Made by a program: the position numbers and the translations under genes
Shown here: piece after piece, positions 16,722 through 26,166 of the stretch
Numbering within the stretch: the stretch's first letter is position 1
Layout: each line of letters starts with the position of its first letter
Notes under the pieces: model-generated
The model's database searches: none
Seen by the model: only the letters and a program-made list of their open reading frames with translations
What the model was told of the DNA's origin: nothing
Assembly: GCA_902612325.1 (NCBI GenBank)
Contig: CACMDB010000001.1
Coordinates: 1 to 64,000 of the forward strand
Source: an uncultured Pelagibacteraceae bacterium
Lineage (GTDB): Bacteria; Pseudomonadota; Alphaproteobacteria; Pelagibacterales; Pelagibacteraceae
Direction: 5' to 3'
Length of the DNA stretch: 64,000 nt

Positions 16722-19242
16722 TTTTTATCAATACAAGTTTATCTTAATATATGCTCTGCGAGATTTAAAAAGGAACTATAAAAAAATCTTTAGTATAATC
16801 ATCACTTTGTTCATCAGTCTTTTTATATTAAGTGCAATATTTACTATTGAGGATAGTTTAAAAAAGGAACTCAAAGAAAATGCTAAGGAGCTTTTAGGTG
16901 GAGACTTAGAAATTGATTATAACAGAAATCAAGGAAATATAGATTTATTAAATAAAGTTGAAGAGTTTACAACTATATCAGAGATGGTTGAATTCAGCAC
17001 AATGCTTTCGACAACAAATCGAAAGAAAAATAAATCTTTATTTACTAGAATAAAAACAGTTGACCAAAAATATCCTTTATATGGTGAAGTAACTTATGAA
17101 CCTGCTGATGCTTATGAAAGAATGCAAACTGAACCTTATACAATTTTAATTAATGAGAGTTTATCAAAAACCTTAAATATCAAAACAAATGAAATTGTAA
17201 AAATTCAAGATCAAGAATTTCTTGTTATTGGTAAGGTAAGATCTGTTCCAGATGTAAGTGGATTTGTGACTTTTGGAGATTGGGTTTTAACAGGTAAACA
17301 AACTTTAGATATCTTAAAACTTAACGGAATAGGAAATTTTTTAAATTATGAATATAAAGTAAAATTTAATACCAATGATAATCCAGAAACAATCATAAAA
17401 AAAATCGAAAGTATTTTTAAAGATGATCAAAAAGTAAAAATTAGATATCCAGAAAATGCAGCAAGTGGATTAAAAAGAGTAATTGGTAACTTTTCACAAT
17501 TTTTATCCCTAGTCTCAATAAGTGCGATGCTTATTGCTGGTATTGGTATTGCTAATACTCTTTTGTCTTTTATAAATCAAAATAACTTGTCTATAGCAGT
17601 AAGAAAGGCCTTAGGTTTCTATTCCGGTAATATTAAAAAACTTTATTATCTTCAATTGGTAATATTATTATTTATAATTACTATTTCTGCGTATTTAAGT
17701 AGTTTATTAATTGTGCCATTAGCAGACAAATATTTGTCAAGTAGCTTTGGACTTAAGATAAATTTATTTTTTTCTTTTTTTAATTTTTTAAAAATATTTT
17801 TGATAGGTTTATTAGTTTTGATAATTTTTTCGATTCCTACAATTAGTTCTATCGATCAAGTCAAAGCTTCAAGTCTATTTAGAAATGTATTCCAAAACTT
17901 ACAATTTTATTATTCAAAAAAATTAATTGGCATGAGTATTATAATGTTATCGATTTTGATTTTAATATTTACTTATAGATCAGAAAATTTTGTTTATAGT
18001 CTTGGGTATTTTGGGGCATTTTTTATTTGTTTGATTATCTTTTTTTTACTTTCAAAGTTAATCATATTTTCTCTAAAAAAGTTTAAATTTAATTCAAGCA
18101 CTCCTTTGAAAGTATCTATTAAAAATATTACACAATCAAAAAGTATTACACCTATTACAATTATGTCTTTAGGCCTTGGTGTTACATTACTTTTGACTTT
18201 GGCATTAGTTGGAACTAATTTTAAAAGAGAGATAGCAAAATCAATACCTGACATCGCTCCTGATTATTTTTTTGTGGGCATTCAAAATGGAGAGCGTGAA
18301 AAGTTTGAACAAAGAATTTTAACAATGGATCCTGGTGCAAATATTGAAATTGTGCCAATGGTTTCTTCAGGAATAGTAAAAATTAATGGTATAAATCCAA
18401 ACACATATATTACACCTGATAATGATAGTTATTGGGTTATTGGCAGTGAACGGAGATCATCTTGGACAAAAGAAGTTCCTGAGGACAATTTAATTATTGA
18501 TGGTAAGTGGTGGGATTTTTCTAAACCAAATCAACTTCAGATATCATTAGACGCTAAGGTTGCAAAAGATTTCAATATTAAATTAGGGGATATATTTACT
18601 TTAAATATCTATGGTAGAGAAATTGATGGTGAAATAGTCAACTTTAGACAAGTTGATTATAGAGATCTAAATATAAATTTTGCAATGCTTTTTAACCCTG
18701 ACTTTGCAAAAAATATTCCTCACGAATATTTAGCAACCACAAAGTTCTATAATTTAAATAAATTTGATGAAACAAAAATGCTTGAAATTTTCCCTAGTTT
18801 ATCAATGATTAAAATTGCTGATTATTTAAATAAAGTAACTAATGTTTTAAATAAAGTCTTCATAGCAGTTATTGTCATTTCAACAGTCACTATCGTCATT
18901 GGTTTAATTGTAATATCAAGTGCAATAATGGTCCAAGGAAAAGTAAGAGAATACCAAAATTTGGTTTTTAAAATTTTAGGTTTTTCAAGAAAAGAGATTG
19001 TTTTTTCTTCGCTGATTGAATTTATGATTATTTTTATATCTGTAATAATGATTGCAGTTTTGTTTGCTGTAGTTGGTTCAAAATTTATTATTGAAAATAT
19101 ATTTGAGTTATTCTGGAAGTTTGATCTTAAAGTTTTGATTTATCTTGGTTTATCCATTGGTTTAGTAACGTTGGTATTAATATTATTAACTAATATTAAA
19201 TATTTAAATCCAAAGGTTTATCCTCTTATAAGAAATCAATAA
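16705..19242 (+). CDS. ybbP: ABC transporter permease YbbP-like
   Basis: 845-residue membrane protein starting MEKLNNFYQYK at the ATG at 16705. The layout is one N-terminal TM helix, a long periplasmic MacB-like domain (about 70-250), three TM helices of an FtsX-like domain, a middle pair of TM helices near 390-460, a further periplasmic region, and three C-terminal FtsX TM helices. It contains ALRDLKRNYKK and KNITQSKSITP, cytoplasmic elements common before TM helices in this family. The length matches E. coli YbbP (about 800). It overlaps ybbA by 17 nt, so the two are translationally coupled. Stop at 19242 lies 10 bp from the convergent aldose dehydrogenase gene. Confidence 0.93.
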   Translation: MEKLNNFYQYKFILIYALRDLKRNYKKIFSIIITLFISLFILSAIFTIEDSLKKELKENAKELLGGDLEIDYNRNQGNIDLLNKVEEFTTISEMVEFSTMLSTTNRKKNKSLFTRIKTVDQKYPLYGEVTYEPADAYERMQTEPYTILINESLSKTLNIKTNEIVKIQDQEFLVIGKVRSVPDVSGFVTFGDWVLTGKQTLDILKLNGIGNFLNYEYKVKFNTNDNPETIIKKIESIFKDDQKVKIRYPENAASGLKRVIGNFSQFLSLVSISAMLIAGIGIANTLLSFINQNNLSIAVRKALGFYSGNIKKLYYLQLVILLFIITISAYLSSLLIVPLADKYLSSSFGLKINLFFSFFNFLKIFLIGLLVLIIFSIPTISSIDQVKASSLFRNVFQNLQFYYSKKLIGMSIIMLSILILIFTYRSENFVYSLGYFGAFFICLIIFFLLSKLIIFSLKKFKFNSSTPLKVSIKNITQSKSITPITIMSLGLGVTLLLTLALVGTNFKREIAKSIPDIAPDYFFVGIQNGEREKFEQRILTMDPGANIEIVPMVSSGIVKINGINPNTYITPDNDSYWVIGSERRSSWTKEVPEDNLIIDGKWWDFSKPNQLQISLDAKVAKDFNIKLGDIFTLNIYGREIDGEIVNFRQVDYRDLNINFAMLFNPDFAKNIPHEYLATTKFYNLNKFDETKMLEIFPSLSMIKIADYLNKVTNVLNKVFIAVIVISTVTIVIGLIVISSAIMVQGKVREYQNLVFKILGFSRKEIVFSSLIEFMIIFISVIMIAVLFAVVGSKFIIENIFELFWKFDLKVLIYLGLSIGLVTLVLILLTNIKYLNPKVYPLIRNQ

Positions 19243-19252
19243 TCACTAAGAT

Positions 19253-20320
19253 CTATTTAGCCTTCTCCATCAGCCAAAGGTTATCACTCGCCAAAAAGTA
19301 AATTTTTCCATTTTTTGGATGAACCTGGATATCTCTAATTCGTCCGATCTCATCTTTAAAAATTACATCTTCTTTTATGTTGGACAAATCATTGAAGATT
19401 AGTTTTCTTAAGGATTGATCTTTTAATGATGTAATTAAAGCATGACTATTCCATTCATTAAATTCGTTTCCTTCATAAATTGTAATTGCACTTGTTGCAA
19501 TTGAAGGCACCCAATACTGGATTGCTTTTGTAAATCCAGGTTTCCATTTTGGACCAATAGGAAAGCCAGAATAATTTTTTCCTCCCCAGCCTAATATTTT
19601 CCAACCATAATTTTCACCTTTTTTTACTTCACCAAACCAATCACCACCTTTGGCACCATGGTTACTCATATAAATTTTACCATCGTATGATGATAAAGTT
19701 AGACCTTGAGGATTTCTGATACCAATTTGATAAATTTCAGGTAGCCAATCTGGCTTATCTACAAATTTAGGATTGTCATTTGGAATACTTCCATCAAGTT
19801 TAATTCTTATAATACTCCCAGGATGTTGTGAGGGGTCTTGAGCAATCATGCCTTTACCTCTTTCACCGGCAGAGGCAAATAAGTGATTATCTTTGATCGC
19901 TAACCTTGAACCAAAATGATAACCAGAATCAATAGGAGGTTCAGCTTGAAAAATATTTTTAAAATTTAATTTTTTTTCATCAAAAATAGCTTTAGCAATA
20001 GAGGTACTTGTTTTACCATTACCTCTGTTTTCAGAATATGAAACATAAATAAAATTATCTTTATATAAAATATCTAAAAGACCACCTTGTCCATGTTCTA
20101 GAAAATTTAGGTTATGATCAACTTCAACAGCTTTTTTTTGGAGTATATCTATGATCTTAATTTTTCCACTTTTTTCAGTAATAATTAGTTCTTTATTATT
20201 TAAAAAAGACGAACCCCATGGGTCGTTAAGAGCAACTAATTTTTTGAATTTTAAATTTTGAGCAAATAAATTAGTTGAAAAAAATATAAAAAATATAATT
20301 ACAAAAAAAAGCTTTTTCAC
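19253..20320 (-). CDS. PQQ-dependent aldose sugar dehydrogenase-like protein, periplasmic
   Basis: About 355 residues, a six-bladed beta-propeller of the soluble aldose dehydrogenase family (YliI/GDH-B like). It oxidises sugars in the periplasm if PQQ is available. Motifs seen are LEHGQGGLLDI, YHFGSRLA, QDPSQHPGSIIRI, DGSIPNDNP and IGIRNPQGL, plus a C-terminal GRIRDIQVHP. I prefer the GTG at 20320, which gives a clean signal peptide (VKKLFFVIIFF...LFAQN). An ATG at 20347 would overlap the SDR gene by 26 nt. It follows the SDR stop almost directly (TAAGGTG), so the two are probably one operon. Confidence 0.88.
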   Translation of the reverse strand: MKKLFFVIIFFIFFSTNLFAQNLKFKKLVALNDPWGSSFLNNKELIITEKSGKIKIIDILQKKAVEVDHNLNFLEHGQGGLLDILYKDNFIYVSYSENRGNGKTSTSIAKAIFDEKKLNFKNIFQAEPPIDSGYHFGSRLAIKDNHLFASAGERGKGMIAQDPSQHPGSIIRIKLDGSIPNDNPKFVDKPDWLPEIYQIGIRNPQGLTLSSYDGKIYMSNHGAKGGDWFGEVKKGENYGWKILGWGGKNYSGFPIGPKWKPGFTKAIQYWVPSIATSAITIYEGNEFNEWNSHALITSLKDQSLRKLIFNDLSNIKEDVIFKDEIGRIRDIQVHPKNGKIYFLASDNLWLMEKAK

Positions 20321-20321
20321 C

Positions 20322-21032
20322 TTATGAAAGTTTAGATCTTCCACCATCTACTGCAATAATTTGACCTGTTATCCAAGAGCTATCTTCTGTGATTAAAAAT
20401 CTAGCTAAAGAGGCAGAGTCTTTTCCCTCTCCCAATCTTTTTAAAGGATGGGCCTTTGCAATACCATCTGCTAGGGCTTTATTCTTTAACATGGGCTCAG
20501 CAATTTTTGAATTGGTTAAGCTTGGCGCAATACAATTCACTCTTATGTTTGGAGCAAATTCAGCTGCAAGTGAAACTGTTAAACCCTCAACAGCTGCTTT
20601 TGTTGATGCAATAATTGCGTGATTGGTAAATCCTCTTTGAGCAGCAACAGTTGAAAACAAAACTATTGATCCCTTATTTTTTTTCAAACTGTCTTGATAA
20701 CCCTTAATAACTTCAACCGCAGAATAAAGATTTAATTTCATACATTTTACAAAATCTTGTTCTGTTACCATTCTCACAGGTTTTAAGTCAATTGACCCAA
20801 CACAATAAGCAACACCTTTTACATCAGAAATATCATTTTTAACTTTTTCTATAAATCCCTCTTCCAAAACATCTGCGATAGTAAAAGGACACCCTAATCT
20901 CTCTGAAATATTTTTAACCTCGTTTTCATCTCTACCTACTAAATGTACACTATTTCCAGAATTTACTAATTGTTCAGCCAAGCTTGATCCGATTGAACCT
21001 GTCGCACCAAAAATAAGATATTTTTCTGACAT
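20322..21032 (-). CDS. SDR-family oxidoreductase lacking the catalytic Tyr
   Basis: 236-residue Rossmann protein of the short-chain dehydrogenase family. The N-terminal cofactor loop is FGATGSIGSSLAEQL (residues 8-22), VHLVGRDE follows, and the C-terminal WITGQIIAVDGGRS is typical of classical SDRs. The active-site region reads LFSTVAAQRGFTNHAIIASTKAAVEG: the Ser is present, but the YxxxK motif has Ile four residues before the Lys, so the catalytic Tyr is missing. I recall similar SDRs next to photolyase genes in other bacteria with the same loss, so this may be a conserved non-classical subgroup. It is divergent from the photolyase with only 27 bp between them. Confidence 0.87.
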   Translation of the reverse strand: MSEKYLIFGATGSIGSSLAEQLVNSGNSVHLVGRDENEVKNISERLGCPFTIADVLEEGFIEKVKNDISDVKGVAYCVGSIDLKPVRMVTEQDFVKCMKLNLYSAVEVIKGYQDSLKKNKGSIVLFSTVAAQRGFTNHAIIASTKAAVEGLTVSLAAEFAPNIRVNCIAPSLTNSKIAEPMLKNKALADGIAKAHPLKRLGEGKDSASLARFLITEDSSWITGQIIAVDGGRSKLS

Positions 21033-21059
21033 AAAAAATTTAATTAGTTATATTTAATT

Positions 21060-22550
21060 ATGAAGTTATTTTTTATACTGGGCAATCAATTATTTCCATC
21101 AAAATACCTAGACCGCTTCAAAAAAGACCACCTTTTTTTCATGGCTGAAGATTACGAGCTTTGTACTTATGAAAAACATCATAAACAAAAAATTCTTCTA
21201 TTTTTATCATCAATGCGATCTCACGCAGATGTACTTAAAAAAGATAAATTTAAAATAGAATACTCAAAAATAGAGGATAAAGAATTTAAGGAAAGTTATT
21301 TTAAAAAGCTTAAAAAATTAATTAGCACAAAAAAGATTAAGGAAATATCTAGTTTTGAAGTTGAGGATAAGTTTTTTGAAAAAAAAATTAATCAATTTGT
21401 TAATAAAGAAAAAATAAAATGGAATATTATCCAGACGCCAATGTTTTTAAATTCAAGAGAGGATTTTAAAAAATATTTATCTAAATCCAAAAAACCATTT
21501 ATGGCAACTTTCTACAAAGATGTCAGAAAAAAATCTGGAATATTAATAGGTGCTGATGGGAATCCTACAGGAGGTAAGTGGAGTTTTGATGAGGATAATA
21601 GAAATAAATTACCAAAAAATATTTCAATCCCAAAATTTCCAAAAATAAATGAAACTTCTCATACTAAAAAGCTAAAACCTATTGTTGAAAAGCTATTTAA
21701 GGATCATCCTGGCAGTACCAAAAATTTCTGGTTTGCTACAGAACACAATGATGTTTTGAAGCTTTTAAATTTTTTCATTAAAGAAAAATCAAATTTATTT
21801 GGTGATTACGAGGATGCAGTTGATCAAAAAGATAATATTTTGTTTCATAGTGCACTAAGTCCATATGTAAATTTAGGTCTTATAACTCCAGAATTTATAA
21901 TTAAAAAAATTTTAGAATTCCATAAAAGTAAAAAAATAAGACTAAATTCTTTAGAGGGGTACGTTCGCCAAATAATTGGTTGGAGAGAATTTATGAGAGG
22001 AATTTATCAAAGTTATTCTAGTGAAATGGAGACAGGAAATTTTTTCAAACAAAATCGTAAGATGAAAAAATCCTGGTATGACGGCACTACTGGATTACCA
22101 CCATTGGATTATGCAATAAAGAACGCATTAAATCATGGATGGTCTCATCATATTGAAAGACTTATGATTTTATCAAACATAATGAACCTTTGTGAGATCA
22201 AACCCGCTATTGTTTACAAGTGGTTTATGGAAATGTTTGTGGACTCCTCAGATTGGGTGATGGTTCCAAATGTTTATGGAATGGGATTGTTTAGTGATGG
22301 TGGAATATTTGCTACTAAACCATACATTTGTGGATCAAGTTATTTTATGAAGATGATGGATTTTAAGAGGGGTGATTGGTGCAATATAATGGATGGGCTT
22401 TATTGGAGATTTATAGATCGAAATAGAAAGTTTTTTTTAAAAAATCCAAGGCTTTCAATGATGGTGAGAATTTTCGATAAGATGAAAACTGATAGAAAAA
22501 AATTGATTTTGTCAGCTGCAGATAAATTCATTAAAGAAAATACAATTTAG
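21060..22550 (+). CDS. cryptochrome/photolyase family protein, FeS-BCP (CryB/PhrB) type
   Basis: 496-residue light-dependent DNA repair flavoprotein or photoreceptor, probably (6-4) photolyase-like, as PhrB of Agrobacterium. The N-terminal Rossmann domain ([11 protein letters not shown], 1-130) and C-terminal helical FAD domain show [16 protein letters not shown] (301-316), [29 protein letters not shown] and NPRLSMMV. Only three Cys (C378, C424, C441) lie in the region where canonical members have four Fe-S ligands. The YCxxC element is replaced by a shorter loop with DWC. It is cotranscribed with the DUF2256 zinc-ribbon gene (1-nt overlap). Confidence 0.93.
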   Translation: MKLFFILGNQLFPSKYLDRFKKDHLFFMAEDYELCTYEKHHKQKILLFLSSMRSHADVLKKDKFKIEYSKIEDKEFKESYFKKLKKLISTKKIKEISSFEVEDKFFEKKINQFVNKEKIKWNIIQTPMFLNSREDFKKYLSKSKKPFMATFYKDVRKKSGILIGADGNPTGGKWSFDEDNRNKLPKNISIPKFPKINETSHTKKLKPIVEKLFKDHPGSTKNFWFATEHNDVLKLLNFFIKEKSNLFGDYEDAVDQKDNILFHSALSPYVNLGLITPEFIIKKILEFHKSKKIRLNSLEGYVRQIIGWREFMRGIYQSYSSEMETGNFFKQNRKMKKSWYDGTTGLPPLDYAIKNALNHGWSHHIERLMILSNIMNLCEIKPAIVYKWFMEMFVDSSDWVMVPNVYGMGLFSDGGIFATKPYICGSSYFMKMMDFKRGDWCNIMDGLYWRFIDRNRKFFLKNPRLSMMVRIFDKMKTDRKKLILSAADKFIKENTI

Positions 22551-22678
22551 TGAAAAAAGAAAATTTACCAATTAAAGTTTGTCCAATATGTCAAAGGCCA
22601 TTTAAATGGAGAAAAAAATGGAGACTTAATTGGGAAAAAGTTAAGTATTGTTCAAAAAAATGTTCATTAAAAAAATAA
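22550..22678 (+). CDS. DUF2256 zinc-ribbon protein
   Basis: 42-residue protein starting at GTG 22550, which shares its G with the last base of the photolyase stop (TAGTG). It has CxxC (CPIC, residues 11-14) and CxxxC (CSKKC, 34-38) around a Lys/Arg/Trp-rich middle ([12 protein letters not shown]), the pattern of the DUF2256 family. Four cysteines should bind one zinc. DUF2256 genes are repeatedly found beside cryptochrome/photolyase genes. The basic, Trp-rich core suggests nucleic acid or protein binding, but the function is unknown. It is too short for most gene callers. The following gene overlaps it by 19 nt. Confidence 0.85.
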   Translation: MKKENLPIKVCPICQRPFKWRKKWRLNWEKVKYCSKKCSLKK

Positions 22679-24105
22679 AAAATTTTTATAAATATTCAAT
22701 TTTATTTTTATTAATAATTCTTACAAACAACGCTCGTGCAGAATTTTTTGAGGATCTATCAAAAATTATTGAGAATAATGAAAAAAGACTGAGCTATGGT
22801 ATTTCAGTGACAGATTTTAATATGGATGGAAATAATGAGTTTTTAGTCACAGGTTTTGGTTTTCCAAATTTAGCGTTATCTTTTCAAGATGGAAAATTGA
22901 AGAATATAAACAAACAAAAAATTTTTTCAGATATTTCAAAGAAAACCATTGGAGTTGCTGCATGTGATATTGATAAAGATGGCTTTGAAGAAATCTACTT
23001 TTTAAATACCGACACATATAGTGGAGTTAAAAAATATTCAGACAGATTATTGGATATAAAAGATAATAATTATTTTGATTTATTTGAATTAGAAAAAAAT
23101 AAAGAAAATCTAAATTTAACAGCAGGAAGATCTGTTGTTTGTGTAGATAGGAAGGGAGATGGTGAATATGGAATTTATGTTGCAAACTACGGAGGACCAA
23201 CAAGGTTTTATGAGATTGAAAATGAACTTATCAAAGATAAAGCTGAGAATTTAAATCTGGATAATATTACTGGTGGAAGAGCAGTTGTATCTGGGCATAT
23301 CTTGACAGAAAGAGCCGATATTTTTGCGGCTAATGAGAGAGGAGCAAATTTTCTTTTTAAAAATAATAATGGAAATTTTGATGATGTTGCATTTGATTAT
23401 AGAGTAGATGATGCAATCCAAAATGGACGGGGTACAGCTTTATCAGACATATATTATCGTGGTAGATTGGATATTTTAAGTGGTAATTGGCTTGGATATC
23501 ACAGAGCTTGGGTCCTGGATAATAATGAATTTAAAGACATTGGAAATAAAGATTTTGATGAACCCTCTAGAATAAGAACAATTATTTCTGCAGATTTTGA
23601 TAATGATGGTTTTGATGAAGTTTTCATGAACAATATAGCAGAACCAAATAAGTTATTTCGTATTAAAGATAATGGAAAATTTGAGCAGATAAATTTTCAG
23701 GTAGGACTCGAAGCTGATGGATATGGAACTGGTGCTGCAGTCGCGGATATAGATAATGATGGAATTTTAGAATTATTAGTTTCTCGTGGTGAAAGTAAAG
23801 CACAAACATTAACTTTGTATAAAGCAAAAGTTGATAAAGGAAGTAAATACTTAAGGATTAAACCATTAAATAAGTATGGTGCGCCAGCAAGAGGAGCCAC
23901 TATTACCTTAATAACTAATCAAAGAAAACATTCAAAAACAATTGATGCAGGATCTGGTTACTTATGCCAAATGGAACCTGTGGCACATTATGGAATTAGA
24001 AAAAAAGAAAAAAATTTTAAAGTAGAAATTAGATGGACAAATGGAAGTAAAGAAATGATTGATATAAAGAAACTTAACCAAACAATTATTGTAAGACAGA
24101 AATGA
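22660..24105 (+). CDS. secreted CRTAC1-like VCBS-repeat/ASPIC-UnbV protein
   Basis: 481 residues from the ATG at 22660, [13 protein letters not shown], with an N-terminal signal peptide (cleavage near ARA-EFF). It has several FG-GAP/VCBS-type repeats with Ca-binding DxDxDG-like loops ([34 protein letters not shown]). A C-terminal ASPIC/UnbV domain reads '[11 protein letters not shown]...[16 protein letters not shown]'. These are exported beta-propeller proteins, homologous to vertebrate CRTAC1, of uncertain role. A TTG start at 22648 is an alternative. It overlaps DUF2256 by 19 nt and the next gene by 4 nt, so it is embedded in the photolyase transcript. Confidence 0.85.
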   Translation: MFIKKIKNFYKYSILFLLIILTNNARAEFFEDLSKIIENNEKRLSYGISVTDFNMDGNNEFLVTGFGFPNLALSFQDGKLKNINKQKIFSDISKKTIGVAACDIDKDGFEEIYFLNTDTYSGVKKYSDRLLDIKDNNYFDLFELEKNKENLNLTAGRSVVCVDRKGDGEYGIYVANYGGPTRFYEIENELIKDKAENLNLDNITGGRAVVSGHILTERADIFAANERGANFLFKNNNGNFDDVAFDYRVDDAIQNGRGTALSDIYYRGRLDILSGNWLGYHRAWVLDNNEFKDIGNKDFDEPSRIRTIISADFDNDGFDEVFMNNIAEPNKLFRIKDNGKFEQINFQVGLEADGYGTGAAVADIDNDGILELLVSRGESKAQTLTLYKAKVDKGSKYLRIKPLNKYGAPARGATITLITNQRKHSKTIDAGSGYLCQMEPVAHYGIRKKEKNFKVEIRWTNGSKEMIDIKKLNQTIIVRQK

Positions 24106-24791
24106 AAAAAATATTCAATATATTTTTAATTGTATTTTTAATATCATTTCAACTCAAGTCGTTTGCTGGAGAAAAAAATTATCACAAAGAGCTTATTACT
24201 GATTGGTCTAGAATATTCCCTGATAAAAATAGAAATGCCGCGGGACCAAAATTTTTTAAATATATCATAGATAAAAAAATTACTTACAAAGACTTTGTTG
24301 AATTTAACAAATTATATTGTGCAGTTTCTGGGTCTTTAATTGACCCAAATAGTGACTCAGAATTTTTATTTATTAAAGAAAGTAAAACGAATAAAAAAAT
24401 TTGTGGAAACTATTATAGGTGTTGTGTTCCATGTTCGTGTGATCTTATGAAGTATTCTGAAGCTCAAAAGATGAAACATAAATTTGAGGATGGTTTTAAA
24501 GAATTCTATGTTTTAACAATAAAAAATCCTTGTTCTAAAAAAGATTTTCCCAATAGAGTAAATAAAGATTATTTTTGTAATGGTGAAAAAATCAACAAAT
24601 CAGAAGTGTATAGTCTTAACGATCGAATAGTAATAGGTTTATTGCACAATGGAAAAAATTGTGCGAAAGATGAGGTAGACTTTGTTAAAAGTCATCAAGT
24701 GACGGGTAGATATTGCGAGTTGAGAAATAATACACCTTTAGAAAATTTAGATGCTGGAATGGGTGATATTTTTATAAAACTCGCGAGATAA
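24102..24791 (+). CDS. secreted cysteine-rich protein, unknown function
   Basis: 229 residues with a signal peptide ([15 protein letters not shown]...SFAGEK). I do not recognise the family. The mature part has ten cysteines, including a dense CGNYYRCCVPCSCD block near residues 105-118 and single Cys at LYC, NPC, YFC, NC and YC. This suggests several disulfides or a metal site in the periplasm. A Trp-Ser-Arg start (ITDWSRIFPDKNRNAAGP) may be a family signature. It overlaps the CRTAC1-like gene by 4 nt, so the two are probably translated together and may work together. The alternative of a metal-cluster-binding protein cannot be excluded. Confidence 0.75.
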   Translation: MKKIFNIFLIVFLISFQLKSFAGEKNYHKELITDWSRIFPDKNRNAAGPKFFKYIIDKKITYKDFVEFNKLYCAVSGSLIDPNSDSEFLFIKESKTNKKICGNYYRCCVPCSCDLMKYSEAQKMKHKFEDGFKEFYVLTIKNPCSKKDFPNRVNKDYFCNGEKINKSEVYSLNDRIVIGLLHNGKNCAKDEVDFVKSHQVTGRYCELRNNTPLENLDAGMGDIFIKLAR

Positions 24792-24801
24792 ATAAATAAA
24801 T

Positions 24802-25023
24802 ATGAATAATAAAATTTTTGAGTGGGCAGGTGTTATCACTGCAATATTGTACTCATTATTTGTAGCTATGAATATTGGTATAGAGTTTTTTGGTTTTTGT
24901 TTACTACTAATATCTGCAATTCTAATTGGAATTTGGGCTTATCGAGGCGGTCATAGAGGAATATTATTTTTACAATTCTTTTATGCTACAGCCGGGATTA
25001 TTGGAATGTTTAGATGGTTTTAG
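24802..25023 (+). CDS. small membrane protein, unknown function
   Basis: 73 residues with two to three hydrophobic segments (about 8-26, 30-46 and 55-72). The loop WAYRGGHRG in the middle is polar and Arg/Gly rich. I do not know the family. It resembles small membrane proteins such as PnuC-like fragments in composition only. It lies 10 nt after the Cys-rich gene and its stop overlaps that of the convergent photolyase-like gene by 4 nt. It closes the plus-strand operon beginning with the photolyase. Confidence 0.65.
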   Translation: MNNKIFEWAGVITAILYSLFVAMNIGIEFFGFCLLLISAILIGIWAYRGGHRGILFLQFFYATAGIIGMFRWF

Positions 25024-26159
25024 TTAAGTGTTGAAATAATTTTTGGAATATAATTTTTAAAGTTAAAGAAACCTTTATTACAATATTGCCAAGAGTTTTG
25101 ATCAAGTTCTCTATAAAGGAAATTAATTTTAAAAGTATTTGAATTCAAATAATCTAAATTTTCTCCAATAGTTGGATACAACCCTACTGCTTTTTCTATC
25201 TTTTTAATTTCGCTAATATCTATAACTTCACAATCAATAGATTGATTTTTAAATCTTTGTTCCTGGTCTTGAATAAGTGATGACTTAAATTTAAGAACTT
25301 TTTCACTTAGTTTGATACATCTATTTTCATTTTTATTCGAAATTATATAAAATTTTTTAAATTTATTATTTTGAAAATCACTTGTTTCAAAACAGAGGTT
25401 ATTCTCGAATATTATCAAATTATTTTGATCAATATTTTCAGGATTAGTAAAATCCTGTTTTAAAATTGAGTATTTTTTTTCAGAAATCTTGGGTGGAGCG
25501 TTTTCATTTAATTTAATATTGCTAAATCTATTATTTGTAAATTTTTTGATATTCCACTCACTTGCTAAATAATGTTTTCCCTGTGTTTGAACACCTGCAA
25601 CCCATCTCCACCCAAGAGTGTTTGATGCAGCGTCTCCATCATAAAGATGTTGCATAAAAAATTCCGCACCCAATTGCCATGGCAAATTTAGTGTAAAAAT
25701 CCAAATACTGGCAAACCACATTCTAGTATGATTATGTAAATAATTATTTTCTTTGAGTTCGTTGACCCAATAGTTAAAGCACTCAACATTTGTTTTTCCA
25801 TCAATCGCGTTTTTATAATTTTGATTGTTTTGAAAATCCCCTTTAATCTTTTTTAATTCAATTAAAAAATCTGTCCAAACACTGGGTCTTAATTCTAACC
25901 AACCTTTCCAATATGTACGCCACAATACTTCTTGAATAAATTTTTCATTTTTTGCAAATGAAAATTTATCAAGAGATTTTTTGATAACTTCTTTTTCATT
26001 AATAATACCGTGAGTAATATATGGAGATAAACAAGAAATATTAGACCTGTTATCAGGTCCATAATCAAAGTTTCTAAGTTTTGAATATTCTGAGAGATTG
26101 TTTTCCACAAAATTATTTAGTTTATCTAAGGCCTTAGCCCTTGAAGCTTCAAAATTCAT
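25020..26159 (-). CDS. photolyase-like FAD-domain protein with a C-terminal alpha/beta domain
   Basis: 379 residues. The protein begins directly at the helical FAD-binding domain of photolyase/cryptochromes: ISCLSPYITHG (41-51), FIQEVLWRTYWKGW (74-87), NYLHNHTRMWFASIWIF (139-155), and DGDAASNTLGWRWVAG (174-189), the FAD/lesion-binding region. There is no N-terminal antenna domain. After a linker (about 215-245) comes a region with alternating beta and alpha pattern: NLIIFENNL, KKFYIIS, IDCEVIDI and a GFFNFKNYIPKII end. This looks like an alpha/beta (Rossmann-like) domain placed C-terminally. The same arrangement, from memory, exists in proteins annotated only as 'FAD-binding domain-containing'. 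Repair activity is not proven. Confidence 0.88.
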   Translation of the reverse strand: MNFEASRAKALDKLNNFVENNLSEYSKLRNFDYGPDNRSNISCLSPYITHGIINEKEVIKKSLDKFSFAKNEKFIQEVLWRTYWKGWLELRPSVWTDFLIELKKIKGDFQNNQNYKNAIDGKTNVECFNYWVNELKENNYLHNHTRMWFASIWIFTLNLPWQLGAEFFMQHLYDGDAASNTLGWRWVAGVQTQGKHYLASEWNIKKFTNNRFSNIKLNENAPPKISEKKYSILKQDFTNPENIDQNNLIIFENNLCFETSDFQNNKFKKFYIISNKNENRCIKLSEKVLKFKSSLIQDQEQRFKNQSIDCEVIDISEIKKIEKAVGLYPTIGENLDYLNSNTFKINFLYRELDQNSWQYCNKGFFNFKNYIPKIISTLN

Positions 26160-26166
26160 TTTTTAA

